Shown here in pieces: positions 10,601-18,616 of a DNA stretch of 64,000 nt (the first letter of the stretch is position 1; every line of letters begins with the position of its first letter). The stretch spans positions 1 to 64,000 of the forward strand of contig JAFDYB010000093.1 of assembly GCA_018267655.1 (NCBI GenBank). Direction: 5' to 3'. Below the pieces are notes generated by a model. The model did not search any database. It had not been told where the DNA came from and worked only from the letters and a program-made list of their open reading frames with translations. A program made the position numbers and the translations under genes. This stretch comes from Bacteroidota bacterium (lineage in GTDB: Bacteria > Bacteroidota > Bacteroidia > B-17B0 > Aurantibacillaceae).

Positions 10601-10790
10601 AAACAGTACCTTAAGTCGTACAATTTTAACATCATTAACTGTGTTTTTTGTGCTATTGGTAATATTTATTTTTGGTGGCGACAGTATCCGTGGGTTTATT
10701 TTTGCCTTGTTAATTGGACGTATCATAGGTACATACTCATCACTATGTATTTCAACACCTATAGTTGTTGATTTTGATAAGAAAAAATAA
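7632..10790 (+). CDS. secDF: Protein translocase subunit SecDF (fused)
   Basis: Inner-membrane Sec accessory protein that uses the proton gradient to help pull preproteins across the membrane. At 1052 residues it fuses SecD and SecF, the normal form in Bacteroidota. The SecD half has TM1 (about 10-27), the LGLDLRGGMNVTLEV motif and the RIDRFGVAQPNIQ motif. Its TM bundle contains GLAVDANILIFERIREE. The SecF half begins near 755 with LNLGVDFKGGRTY and has TETVVVFDRIRE. Residues about 293-356 are a low-complexity Ser/Thr/Asn/Lys insertion in the periplasmic P1 region. It is a single-gene unit with its own promoter and a strong terminator. Confidence 0.97.
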   Translation: MQNKGAIKIFAILLGLACLFYLSFTWVARGIENDAQLYADNYVASAKIQAAAKQIANGNVPKETSYLDSIKERVKDRYLDSMKKISVYNLGIADYTYEECKRNELNLGLDLRGGMNVTLEVSVIDIVKNLANNSTDPAFNKALTEAQKNLGVTNNDDFITLFERSYKQIAPNGRLAPLFQSIENKSKLSYNSSNSEVIKFVRERVSEAIDNSEHTFRSRIDRFGVAQPNIQKSETSGRILIELPGVKEKERVRELLQGTANLEFWETYENGEIAPLLDKANSLISKELNRDAKDTTNVENKDTLAVEQPNVASTPTNSAENKSLSVTNTAKGDSSKKDSTTAKTPSVNPQDTALKNFVKRVPLYSFFNNAPVPLHGLVDFDEKNNPKSYAKGCVVGRSFSKADTAKVNKYLRIASEKNIFPAKLKFMWGSSEEEIKQDGKVVAAYFNLFAIKASDSKGRAILSGDIITDARKDYDQQNGGSPVVKMNMTNDAAQKWKNITGNNKGKCIAVVMDNMVFSAPVVNVQISDGQSVISGNFDDSEAEALAAILSAGKLPAAARIVEESVVGPTLGQEAIQSGLVSFALALVVILLFMAAYYSKSGLVANIALIANMFFIMGILTSLGAVLTLPGIAGIVLTIGLAVDANILIFERIREELAHGKSTAQSIKEGFKHAMSSIIDSNVTLAILAVILMVFGSGPVRGFATTLLVGIGTSLFSAILITRVVFEWMLGKKMEIPFDTKATKNAFKNIHIDFVGKRKLYYIISSAIIALGVVFFFKNHGLNLGVDFKGGRTYQVRFDKDMNTEDIKNVLNKAFESTPEVKTLGSKNQVKITTTYRISDNSIGVDNQVEETLKTGLAQLKTGYEIMQSQKVGPTIATDIVYSAYGAILFSCIMMFIYIVIRFRKWQYGLGSVVALFHDVLIVLSFYTIFDGIVPFSLEIGQDFIAAILTVMGYTMTETVVVFDRIRERINESGKADVFGEERNKLINYALNSTLSRTILTSLTVFFVLLVIFIFGGDSIRGFIFALLIGRIIGTYSSLCISTPIVVDFDKKK

Positions 10791-10807
10791 TAATAACTCA
10801 ACATTAG

Positions 10808-10843
10808 GAAAACCGTTTGTTTTGCAAACGGTTTTCTTTTTTT
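10808..10843 (+). terminator. Intrinsic terminator after secDF
   Basis: A 12-base-pair perfect stem pairs GAAAACCGTTTG with CAAACGGTTTTC around a TTTTG loop and is followed by a run of seven T. Confidence 0.92.
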
Positions 10844-10892
10844 AACACATCACAACAAATATTTACTTTAACTTTATTCTTAAAATATTAAT

Positions 10893-11441
10893 GTGGTAAA
10901 AATTACCGACTCTGAAATACTCCTTCTTTATAAAGACGAAAGTACGCGCAATCAAGCGTTAACTCATATTATAACTATATACCAACAAAAATTATATTGG
11001 CACATTCGTAAAATTGTAATTCAGCATGATGATGCCGATGATGTTCTGCAAAATACTTATATAAAAATTTGGCGAGGTTTAGAAAATTTTAAAGAAGAAA
11101 GCCAATTATATACATGGATGTACAGAATTGCCACAAACGAAGCTCTTACATTTTTGCGCCAAAAAGAAAAGAAAAATACAACATCAATTCACCCAATTGA
11201 GCACACATTAAGCAAAAGTTTAGAAAGCGATGTTTATTTTAAAGGAGATGAAATTCAGTTAAAACTACAACAAGCCATATTATTACTTCCGGAAAAACAA
11301 CGAATCGTCTTTAATATGCGCTATTTTGACGAAATGCCCTACGAAGAAATGAGCCAAATACTTGATACTTCGGTAGGTGCATTAAAGGCAAGTTATCATT
11401 TAGCTGCAAAAAAAATTGAAGAATTTTTGACTAAAAATTAA
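10893..11441 (+). CDS. ECF-type RNA polymerase sigma factor
   Basis: Sigma-70-family factor of 182 residues. Region 2 lies at about 25-95, with DADDVLQNTYIKIWRGLENF and YTWMYRIATNEALTFLR. Region 4 lies at about 125-178, with LPEKQRIVFNMRYFDEMPYEEMSQIL and the helix-turn-helix. It directs polymerase to a small regulon, usually under control of a membrane anti-sigma factor. The start used is GTG 10893; an overlapping ATG at 10891 is out of frame and stops at once. It heads a four-gene run with a membrane regulator, a Spy-like protein and an outer-membrane barrel, which suggests an envelope-stress circuit. A weak promoter (TAACTTTA, 10869-10876) lies just upstream. Confidence 0.93.
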   Translation: MVKITDSEILLLYKDESTRNQALTHIITIYQQKLYWHIRKIVIQHDDADDVLQNTYIKIWRGLENFKEESQLYTWMYRIATNEALTFLRQKEKKNTTSIHPIEHTLSKSLESDVYFKGDEIQLKLQQAILLLPEKQRIVFNMRYFDEMPYEEMSQILDTSVGALKASYHLAAKKIEEFLTKN

Positions 11442-11473
11442 ACTTTAACAAAAAAAAAAAGTCAATGTAATAA

Positions 11474-12196
11474 ATGAATTTGTATGAAGAAAATAGTAAT
11501 TTATTTAGGCTCCCAAAAAATTATTTTGGAAAGTCAGCTTTGTCTATCGCAAATAAAATTGAATGGATAGATGAACACAAAGAATTTCCTATACTTCAAA
11601 AAATTAATAAAGAAATAGGGTTTACTGCTCCAGAAAAATACTTTGAGCAACTTGAGGCTAATTTGGAATTGCAAGAATTTGAAAACCTTAAAAAATTTAA
11701 TAAAACACTGCCTTTCACCTTACCTAGCAATTATTTTACTGAAAATAAAGAACAAACGCTATTTAATTTAAACCAAACCAAGCTTTCAAGTATTTCTAAA
11801 GAAAATCCATTTGCGCTACCATCTAATTATTTTGAAGGAATAACTAAAAAATTAAATGCAGATTTAAATAATACCGATAAAACAAAAGTAATTTCGCTTT
11901 TTGCATTTAAAAAGCAAATTAAATATGCGGCGGCGGCAGCATTAATTTTATCCTTGTGCATTGTGGGCTATAGGTACTTTGCTCCGGCAAGCAAAGATGG
12001 AGAATGCGTGAGCGTGGCTTGTTTAGAAACAAAAGAATTAATTAAAACAAAGCACCTCGAAATTGTTGACGATGAAGAGTTATACAAACTTGTTAATGTG
12101 AAAAAATTAGAAGATAAGTTAACAAAATCAGATAGCGTAAAGCCCGATAGCACTAACTTAAAAAGCAACGAAAACGAATTAATTGACGAATTATAA
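11474..12196 (+). CDS. Putative membrane-bound regulator with four FxxPxxYF repeats, likely anti-sigma
   Basis: 240 residues with a cytosolic N-terminal part, one TM helix (about 149-169, an alanine-rich segment then LILSLCIVGYRYF) and an acidic periplasmic tail. The cytosolic part carries four copies of the short motif F-x-x-P-x-x-Y-F, at residues 11-18, 50-57, 81-88 and 113-120. It follows the sigma gene by 32 bases. Its position and topology fit an anti-sigma factor. No zinc-binding anti-sigma motif is seen, so that role is inferred from context only. The repeats could be docking sites for the sigma factor. The next gene starts 2 bases after its stop. Confidence 0.6.
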   Translation: MNLYEENSNLFRLPKNYFGKSALSIANKIEWIDEHKEFPILQKINKEIGFTAPEKYFEQLEANLELQEFENLKKFNKTLPFTLPSNYFTENKEQTLFNLNQTKLSSISKENPFALPSNYFEGITKKLNADLNNTDKTKVISLFAFKKQIKYAAAAALILSLCIVGYRYFAPASKDGECVSVACLETKELIKTKHLEIVDDEELYKLVNVKKLEDKLTKSDSVKPDSTNLKSNENELIDEL

Positions 12197-12198
12197 AA

Positions 12199-12621
12199 TT
12201 GAACTCTAAAAGGCACATAGTTATAATATTAGTTTTTTTGTTTTTGGGCTTTAAATCAATAGCGCAAAACGATAAACTAGAGCAATTACGGGTTACATTT
12301 ATCAATAAAAAACTTAGTTTGAGTATTTCAGAGGCAGATAAATTTTGGCCGGTGTATAATGAATACCAGGACAAAATTAAAACTATTCGTAAAAATTTAC
12401 GAATAGCACACCGTAAAAACGTTGAAGTAATTAGCGATAGCGAGCTAGAAGAACTTTACAAGCTTGATATAAAAAGCAAACAAGCAGAAGCTGACATTCA
12501 CAAACAATATATTGAGCAAATAAAAGCAATAATAGGTTTAAAAAAAACAGTTAAATTGCGCATTGCAGAAGACGAATTTAAAAAAGAAATAATAAAAAAT
12601 ATTCAAGAAAAAACTGATTAA
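12199..12621 (+). CDS. Periplasmic Spy/CpxP-like helical protein
   Basis: 140 residues. A signal peptide (NSKRHIVIILVFLFLGFKSIAQ) is followed by an all-helical domain with SISEADKFWPVYNEYQ near residues 45-60. That pattern is typical of the small Spy-like sensor proteins found after ECF sigma genes in Bacteroidota. Such proteins may bind misfolded or stress ligands in the periplasm. The start is TTG 12199, two bases after the preceding stop. This implies translational coupling with the regulator gene. The next gene begins one base after its stop. Function is inferred from context and fold pattern. Confidence 0.65.
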   Translation: MNSKRHIVIILVFLFLGFKSIAQNDKLEQLRVTFINKKLSLSISEADKFWPVYNEYQDKIKTIRKNLRIAHRKNVEVISDSELEELYKLDIKSKQAEADIHKQYIEQIKAIIGLKKTVKLRIAEDEFKKEIIKNIQEKTD

Positions 12622-12622
12622 A

Positions 12623-13807
12623 TTGTTTTACAAAAATGGTACATATAAATTTACTTTAGTACAGGTTCTAATCGTTTGCTTTATAGGACTTTTTAATTTT
12701 ATTATAGCTCAAAAAAATAACGATACATTAAAAATTAAATCACCAAAACACTACTTTAATTCCGTGTTACTTTTCGATTTTTATGGCAAGCCAAAAGAAT
12801 CCATAAAAGATACCGATGCAATAAGCAAACAACTAAAATCTTATGGCATAAAACAATATTTGCTTGGCTTTTACACGCCAATTTATACCAAAAACAGAAT
12901 AAGCGAAGACAATGTTACATCTAATTCGCACGTGCTGTTAACTGGTAATTTTGTTTTATTACAGCCTGAATTTGCAGGCATTTCGCAACATAATTTAGTA
13001 AAAGCAGGAGTAGGAATTAGATATATTTTTAACACAGGAAAAAAAGGCGTTTGGTTTGCCGATGTTTCGCCTTGCATAACTTCAGATGTAACCTATAAAA
13101 GCGTATCTTATTTTAGGCTTGCCAATAGCTTTATTTATAGTAGAAATGTGAGCGAAAGATTAAATTTTAGAATAGGTATTACAAAATCATTTATGTTTGG
13201 CAACCGCAACTATTTACCATTTATTGGCATTAGAATTGGAAGAGTAGATGGCGTAAACTTTGATTTACAATTTCCAAGAAGCGTAAGTTTGAATATCCCT
13301 ATTAATACAAAATTGCTTTTAAGTGTTTATACAAAGCCCCAAGGAGGAATGTATTATTTTTCAAACAACGACTCTATTTATTTTAATAACGATGCCGCTT
13401 TTCATTTTACGCGTTACGAAATAAATTCAGGATTTAGAATAGATGCAAGTATTAACAATCGTTTAAGTTTTTATGCTGCTTTTGGCATTAGTGCAAGAAA
13501 TCAAATTACATTTTACTCAGAGCGCATGAACAATTCTAATAAAGTATTGAATTACATCTATTACTTTTACGGACAAAACATTAGGCCAACAGGTTTTTTA
13601 AATACCGGTATAGTATTTAGATTTGGGAACAACCGAGCCTTTTACGGTGTAAAAAACCTATATGATGTAATGGACCTTAATAACACATCAGGTATTGGCG
13701 ATGAAAATATTAGAACAGGCAATGTTCAAATTCCACGAAAGCCTTCTAAAAAAGAAAATTACAATCTTAAATCTGTTCAAGATTTAATTGATTATAACGA
13801 ACAATAA
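12623..13807 (+). CDS. Outer-membrane beta-barrel protein of unknown function
   Basis: 394 residues. An N-terminal hydrophobic signal segment ends near residue 30 (FNFIIAQ). Alternating beta strands follow, with aromatic girdle residues and repeated glycine-aromatic turns such as GVGIRYIFNTG and RLSFYAAFGISARN, as in outer-membrane barrels. About 55 C-terminal residues are charged and outside the barrel. The start is TTG 12623, directly after the previous stop. It is the last gene of the sigma operon, so it may be a target or sensor of that circuit. The exact family was not recognised with certainty. Confidence 0.6.
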   Translation: MFYKNGTYKFTLVQVLIVCFIGLFNFIIAQKNNDTLKIKSPKHYFNSVLLFDFYGKPKESIKDTDAISKQLKSYGIKQYLLGFYTPIYTKNRISEDNVTSNSHVLLTGNFVLLQPEFAGISQHNLVKAGVGIRYIFNTGKKGVWFADVSPCITSDVTYKSVSYFRLANSFIYSRNVSERLNFRIGITKSFMFGNRNYLPFIGIRIGRVDGVNFDLQFPRSVSLNIPINTKLLLSVYTKPQGGMYYFSNNDSIYFNNDAAFHFTRYEINSGFRIDASINNRLSFYAAFGISARNQITFYSERMNNSNKVLNYIYYFYGQNIRPTGFLNTGIVFRFGNNRAFYGVKNLYDVMDLNNTSGIGDENIRTGNVQIPRKPSKKENYNLKSVQDLIDYNEQ

Positions 13808-13872
13808 TCCAATCAAACGTTAATTTTTTTTGCTTTTTCAACCAAATGTTAAAATTTTTAAATTTAAAATTT

Positions 13873-13880
13873 TATCTTTA
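13873..13880 (+). promoter_or_regulatory. Probable -7 promoter element that fixes the M43 protease start
   Basis: TATCTTTA is one base from TAnnTTTG and lies 23 bases before ATG 13903. It is downstream of the first in-frame ATG (13846), which supports 13903 as the real start. Confidence 0.45.
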
Positions 13881-13902
13881 TTTTTACAAAAAAAGAAAGA
13901 AT

Positions 13903-16365
13903 ATGAATAAAAACTACCTAACACTGGCGCTTGCTGTGGGTTTACTTGGCGTAAATGCACAAAACGGGCGAAAGTTTGCTGGCAGTGCTCAAGGAGTACA
14001 AGCCGCAGAAAATAAAACGAGCTATGTTCGTTGTGCTACACAATCACCTTCAACTGATTGGGAAACCTTGTTTCAAGGGAAAATTCAAGAATTTAAAAAT
14101 GCCCATCAGAATGGTAAAACAACAGCTAGTACCTATAATATACCTGTTGTTGTACACGTTATTCATACAGGGCAAGCAGTTGGAACCTATCCTAACATTC
14201 AACAAGGGCAAGTAAACTCACAAATACAAGTATTAAATGCCGACTTTGCAGGAACAGGAATGGGCTCATCTTCATTACCTGCACCTTTTGCAGCAGTTAA
14301 AGCTAATACTGGTATTAACTTTTGTTTAGCAACCAAAAACCCGACAGGCGGTGTATTACCTGAACCTGGTATTGATAGAGTAAATGCAAATAATATTACT
14401 GCTTCATTAGGAAGTTTTCCGTCAAAAAATCCTGGAAACTCTTCATACAACTCACCAACCACATTTCAAAACTTTATTGATGGTTATATAAAGCCAAATA
14501 CTATTTGGGACCCAACAAGATATATGAACGTTTGGGTAACCGACGAGTATGGTTTTACAACCGGTACAGGTGCAGGTTTGTTAGGCTATGCAACATTTCC
14601 TGCCTTAACAGGCACAACAATGCCGGGGCTTTCAGGTGGTGGAACTGCAACTACTGATGGCTTTTGGGCTTGTGCTTATGTGTTTGGTTCAAAAACAATA
14701 TTCCCTTCAGGAACATACGATCCTTCAAATACTTACGTTTATGGCCGTACAGCAACTCACGAAATTGGACACTGGGTTGGCTTAAGGCATATTTGGGGCG
14801 ATGCAGGCCAATGTGGTGCAAGTGATTATTGTAATGATACTCCTCCTCAAAAAGGAGGAACAGCTTCTCCTGCGGGCTGTAATTACGGTTGCCCTACTTA
14901 CCCGTCTCAACCAAACACTTGTACACAAGGTGCGTTCACTAACACTAATGGCGACATGTTTCAAAACTTTATGGATTATACAGATGATAATTGTATGAGT
15001 TTATTTACAAACGATCAAAGCACACGTATTCAAACAGCAATGAATTTTGGTACATATCGTTCAGGGTTAACAGCGAGCGCGTCATCATTATGCGTAATTT
15101 CACCTGCAACACCAACTGCTAACTTTAGCATGCCAAGTTCGGCTTGCACTAGCTCTGCGGTTACACTAAGTAACTCTTCAAGCGGATTTCCTTCCCCAAC
15201 CTATTTATGGAGCTCTACTCCTAGCTCAGGCGTTTCATTTGCACCAAGTAATACAGCTACAAGCCCAAATGTTACATTTTCAACTCCGGGCAGTTATGTG
15301 ATTAGTGTAGTAGCAACTAATTCATTAGGTGCAAGCACAAAAACATTATCAATTGTAATTAATACCTGTTCTGCAGGTCCATCATCAACCTGTAAAGATA
15401 CGTTATCAAATATAGCTTTGAGCGATAGTTTAAACGTATTTAAGGGCGGTGCCGATGCCTCAACTAGTGGCTGTTCCCCAAATTCAGGCTATATTGGTGG
15501 CAATAATTGCTATGGTGATAAAGAAAAAGCTGAGTTTTATGCCTATTCAACATATTCAGCAGTTCCAAGTCAAAAAATCATTGGCGCAATAGTATTGTTC
15601 TTTAAAAATGGTACTCGCGGTACCGGAGGAAATCCGGCTAGTAACGTTGGTTTAAAAATATATGGAGCAACTTCGGTTTCTGGCAACACATTAATGCCAT
15701 CAGGAATAGCACCTGGCACCCTATTATCATCAACCACTGTGCCTATGAGTTCAATTTTAGCGGCTCCAATGGTTAGCAACGTAGTATATTGCGGAAATCC
15801 TGCTTTAGGCTTTACATCAGCAATTATAAAACCATACCGTTTCAACTTTTCTAGTCCTGTTAATGCGCCCGCCAGCGGTGGCTTTTTTGCATCGGTAGTA
15901 TTACCAACAGGGGCTAATGATACAGTAGCAATATTTAATTCAGGTGTAAGCACTCCGCTTAATAGAGCTTACGAAATGATGAGCGATAATTCATGGGCCG
16001 AAATTAAATCAGACTGGGGCATGTCATTTAATTACAACTTGGCTATATTGCCAATATTAGATTGCACAGCTACCGGAACTGTAACCGGAATTAATACCTC
16101 AGCAAACGTTTTAAGTTCAGCTGTTTCATTATTCCCTAACCCAAGTAACGGAATTGTATCGGTTATAGCAACTTTACCAAGCGTTGAAACTATTGAAATT
16201 ACAGTACACAATGCCTTAGGGCAATTAATCACAAGTCAAAAACATTTAAATGTTTTAAACGATGTGTTTAATTTAAATTTAGAAAAAGAAGCTAATGGCA
16301 TCTACTTCATTAGCATCAGCAATGGTTCTGATAAAATTGTAAAAAGAGTAATACTTAATAAGTAA
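13903..16365 (+). CDS. Secreted M43-family zinc metalloprotease with T9SS type A sorting domain
   Basis: Extracellular protease of the pappalysin/cytophagalysin group, 820 residues from this start. The signal peptide MNKNYLTLALAVGLLGVNAQ starts at ATG 13903. The reading frame opens 19 codons earlier but would bury the signal. The zinc site HEIGHWVGLRH begins at residue 286, with the met-turn region near QNFMDYTDDNCMSLFT. Cysteine-rich segments flank the site. A PKD domain (about 400-485) follows, then a beta-rich segment of about 240 residues that I do not recognise. The last 80 residues are the type A sorting domain (LFPNPSNG at its start, ANGIYFISIS near the end). It should be exported by Sec and then by T9SS. 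A terminator follows. Confidence 0.93.
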   Translation: MNKNYLTLALAVGLLGVNAQNGRKFAGSAQGVQAAENKTSYVRCATQSPSTDWETLFQGKIQEFKNAHQNGKTTASTYNIPVVVHVIHTGQAVGTYPNIQQGQVNSQIQVLNADFAGTGMGSSSLPAPFAAVKANTGINFCLATKNPTGGVLPEPGIDRVNANNITASLGSFPSKNPGNSSYNSPTTFQNFIDGYIKPNTIWDPTRYMNVWVTDEYGFTTGTGAGLLGYATFPALTGTTMPGLSGGGTATTDGFWACAYVFGSKTIFPSGTYDPSNTYVYGRTATHEIGHWVGLRHIWGDAGQCGASDYCNDTPPQKGGTASPAGCNYGCPTYPSQPNTCTQGAFTNTNGDMFQNFMDYTDDNCMSLFTNDQSTRIQTAMNFGTYRSGLTASASSLCVISPATPTANFSMPSSACTSSAVTLSNSSSGFPSPTYLWSSTPSSGVSFAPSNTATSPNVTFSTPGSYVISVVATNSLGASTKTLSIVINTCSAGPSSTCKDTLSNIALSDSLNVFKGGADASTSGCSPNSGYIGGNNCYGDKEKAEFYAYSTYSAVPSQKIIGAIVLFFKNGTRGTGGNPASNVGLKIYGATSVSGNTLMPSGIAPGTLLSSTTVPMSSILAAPMVSNVVYCGNPALGFTSAIIKPYRFNFSSPVNAPASGGFFASVVLPTGANDTVAIFNSGVSTPLNRAYEMMSDNSWAEIKSDWGMSFNYNLAILPILDCTATGTVTGINTSANVLSSAVSLFPNPSNGIVSVIATLPSVETIEITVHNALGQLITSQKHLNVLNDVFNLNLEKEANGIYFISISNGSDKIVKRVILNK

Positions 16366-16383
16366 GTTTTAAACCTAAAATTT

Positions 16384-16415
16384 AAAAGCCCTTGTGAAAG
16401 CAAGGGCTTTTTTAT
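16384..16415 (+). terminator. Intrinsic terminator after the M43 protease
   Basis: An 11-base-pair perfect stem pairs AAAAGCCCTTG with CAAGGGCTTTT around TGAAAG and is followed by T residues. Confidence 0.9.
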
Positions 16416-16520
16416 TAATATAAAGCTGTTGATTTGTTTAAACACGGAATTTGTTAAAAAAAATAACACTTTTGCCAATAAGGCTTTTATACTTAACATA
16501 AATTTGTTTTAGAAACTTTT

Positions 16521-17417
16521 ATGTCGCTAAAGCGTAAAAACAATATGAATCTTAAAGAGGTTATTGCATTAATAACATTGCTAGATGACCCTGACGATCA
16601 AATATACTCACAGGTAAAATGCCGCTTTGAAGAATTAGGCGTACCGGCAATTCCACACTTAGAAACAGCTTGGGAAAATAGCTTTGAAGCCTTAATGCAA
16701 AAAAGAATAGAGCAAATTATTCATTCTATTCAATTTAAAACGCTTAACGACTCCTTGAAAAATTGGAGTTTAAATGAACAAGAAGATTTGTTGAAAGGAG
16801 TGTGTTTAATCGCCCGTTATCAGTACCCCGATTTTAATGAAGACGACGTTAAAAAAAGTATAGCTCAAATAAAAAAAGATGTGTGGCTTGAGTTACACGA
16901 TGATTTAACAGCCATCGAAAAAATTAAAATAATAAATCATATTTTATTTGAAGTTCATAATTTTAGTGGTAACATTACTAATTATCATGCTCCTCAAAAC
17001 TCTTTTATAAATAATGTTTTAGAGTCTAAAAAAGGAAATCCTTTAATGTTGAGCGTAGTGTATGCTTTAATTTGCAAAGAATTAAATATTCCGGTATATG
17101 GAATTAACTTGCCTCAGCATTTTGTACTGGCTTATGTAAATGATTTTGCAAATTTATTTGATGCTAATCACAAATCATTTTCAAATAATATTCTATTTTA
17201 TATTAACCCATTTAGTAAAGGTTTAATTTTTAATCAAAATGATATTGATAATTTTTTGAAACAACTAAACATTGTTGCTGAGCCAAAGCATTACCTACCT
17301 TGTAGCAATGCCGATATAGTAAAAAGGTGTTTAAACAACTTAATATTTTCATATGAAAAACTCGGCTACCTTGAAAAGGTAGAAGAATTAAAAAAACTTG
17401 AAAAAGTTATAGAATAA
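16521..17417 (+). CDS. SirB1-like protein with transglutaminase-like fold
   Basis: 298 residues related to the SirB1/YchA family. The core segment (about residues 125-260) includes NFLE-type and GNPLMLSVVYALICKELNIPVYGINLPQHFVLAY motifs typical of this transglutaminase-like domain. The catalytic Cys-His-Asp triad of true transglutaminases is not clearly kept: the position before the PLMLS helix lacks a nucleophilic Cys, while the His of LPQHFVL remains. Its role is uncertain. The likely start is ATG 16521, with an in-frame ATG nine codons later (NMNLKEV) also possible. It converges with the iron alcohol dehydrogenase gene, with a 56-base gap. Confidence 0.75.
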   Translation: MSLKRKNNMNLKEVIALITLLDDPDDQIYSQVKCRFEELGVPAIPHLETAWENSFEALMQKRIEQIIHSIQFKTLNDSLKNWSLNEQEDLLKGVCLIARYQYPDFNEDDVKKSIAQIKKDVWLELHDDLTAIEKIKIINHILFEVHNFSGNITNYHAPQNSFINNVLESKKGNPLMLSVVYALICKELNIPVYGINLPQHFVLAYVNDFANLFDANHKSFSNNILFYINPFSKGLIFNQNDIDNFLKQLNIVAEPKHYLPCSNADIVKRCLNNLIFSYEKLGYLEKVEELKKLEKVIE

Positions 17418-17473
17418 ACAATTGCGATTTAAATTTTAGATAGGAATAAATTTTACCGTAAAATTATTCGCAG

Positions 17474-18550
17474 CTAGAGCCGTTTAAATAAACTTTCGAT
17501 ATAGTTGATTGTAGCTATTTCTTTATAATTTTCGCCAAAAGCATGGTTCCACATAAAAGGCAAATTATAACTTACTTCTGCCATCTTTCTTAAGGTGTTT
17601 TCGTCCCAGTTTTTACTTAAATTTTTTGGTAAAACAATAGCGTGTTTTTGTAACATTTGCTTAAACTCATTTACGCCTTCTGCATAAATATCTTCGAGAT
17701 GCTGAAAAATAATACAATTCGCATAACAGTGGCGCGTGCCTAATATTTTACTTAGGCCATAACTTAACGCATGGCAAACCCCTACTTCACTATAGGTTAA
17801 ACTTAAACCGCCCATCAACGATGCCACCATTAACTTATCGTCATTTTCAGAGTTTTGGCCGGCACCTTCGTACAAATAAACTTCGCGACACAACTGTAAT
17901 GATTGATTGCCATAAGCTAAGCTAAAAGCATTGTTGCGAATGCCATTATGCGACTCTATGCAGTGAATGTACGTATCCATACCTGTATAAAACCACCAAT
18001 CGTTTGGAACACTTGCAATTAATTCAGGATCTAAAATTACTTGGTTGAAAACAGTCCAATCGCATTTTAAACCTAATTTTTTTTCAGGACCGGTTAATAC
18101 TGCTGTCATGCTAACTTCCGCGCCGGTACCGCTAATAGTAGGCACGCCTAAATGGTAAATACCTTTTTTCTTAATTAAGTTTAATCCTTGATAAAGGGTA
18201 GATGAACCCTCATTGGTAAACATAAGCGAAAGTGCTTTTGCTATATCCATTATACTCCCTCCCCCTATGCCAACAATTCCACTTGGTAGGCCTTTTTTAG
18301 CCAGCACTTCATCACGTAATGCATCAATTTGTTGAGTAGTTGGTTCGTGTGGATCAACATCTATAAAATAAACTACATCTTCTGGTAGAGCGTTATAGTT
18401 TAGGCTTTTATTTTTAAAATAATTATCAATTACAAAAACAAAATATTTATTGTTTTCATTACGAATAGGGGCAATTGTTTCTGATAGTTGCGAAAAAGAA
18501 CCTCTGCCGTAGGTAACTTTATCAATATTTTTAAAATTTTTATGCTGCAT
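17474..18550 (-). CDS. Iron-containing alcohol dehydrogenase, KdnB-like
   Basis: 358-residue group III alcohol dehydrogenase. NAD(P)-binding GIGGGSIMDIAKA lies near residue 95. The metal ligands appear as an Asp and His in MDTYIHC, and two His 14 residues apart in CHALSYGL and RHCYAN. The pattern YGRGSF near the start and DVDPHEPTT resemble KdnB. KdnB oxidises C8 of Kdo before transamination to 8-amino-Kdo in Shewanella. This is a resemblance from memory, not a proven assignment, and no KdnA aminotransferase lies nearby. I chose ATG 18550. The upstream TTG at 18562 lies inside a TAACTTTG promoter element, so it cannot be transcribed from that promoter. Confidence 0.8.
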   Translation of the reverse strand: MQHKNFKNIDKVTYGRGSFSQLSETIAPIRNENNKYFVFVIDNYFKNKSLNYNALPEDVVYFIDVDPHEPTTQQIDALRDEVLAKKGLPSGIVGIGGGSIMDIAKALSLMFTNEGSSTLYQGLNLIKKKGIYHLGVPTISGTGAEVSMTAVLTGPEKKLGLKCDWTVFNQVILDPELIASVPNDWWFYTGMDTYIHCIESHNGIRNNAFSLAYGNQSLQLCREVYLYEGAGQNSENDDKLMVASLMGGLSLTYSEVGVCHALSYGLSKILGTRHCYANCIIFQHLEDIYAEGVNEFKQMLQKHAIVLPKNLSKNWDENTLRKMAEVSYNLPFMWNHAFGENYKEIATINYIESLFKRL

Positions 18551-18559
18551 AAATTTTTT

Positions 18560-18567
18560 CAAAGTTA
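18560..18567 (-). promoter_or_regulatory. -7 promoter element close to the KdnB-like start
   Basis: TAACTTTG (minus strand) matches TAnnTTTG and ends only 9 bases before ATG 18550. If used, the mRNA leader would be a few bases at most. Confidence 0.5.
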
Positions 18568-18616
18568 TAAATTAAACATTAATTTTTTTTCCGTGAGTTC
18601 AAGGTGTTGCTTTTAT

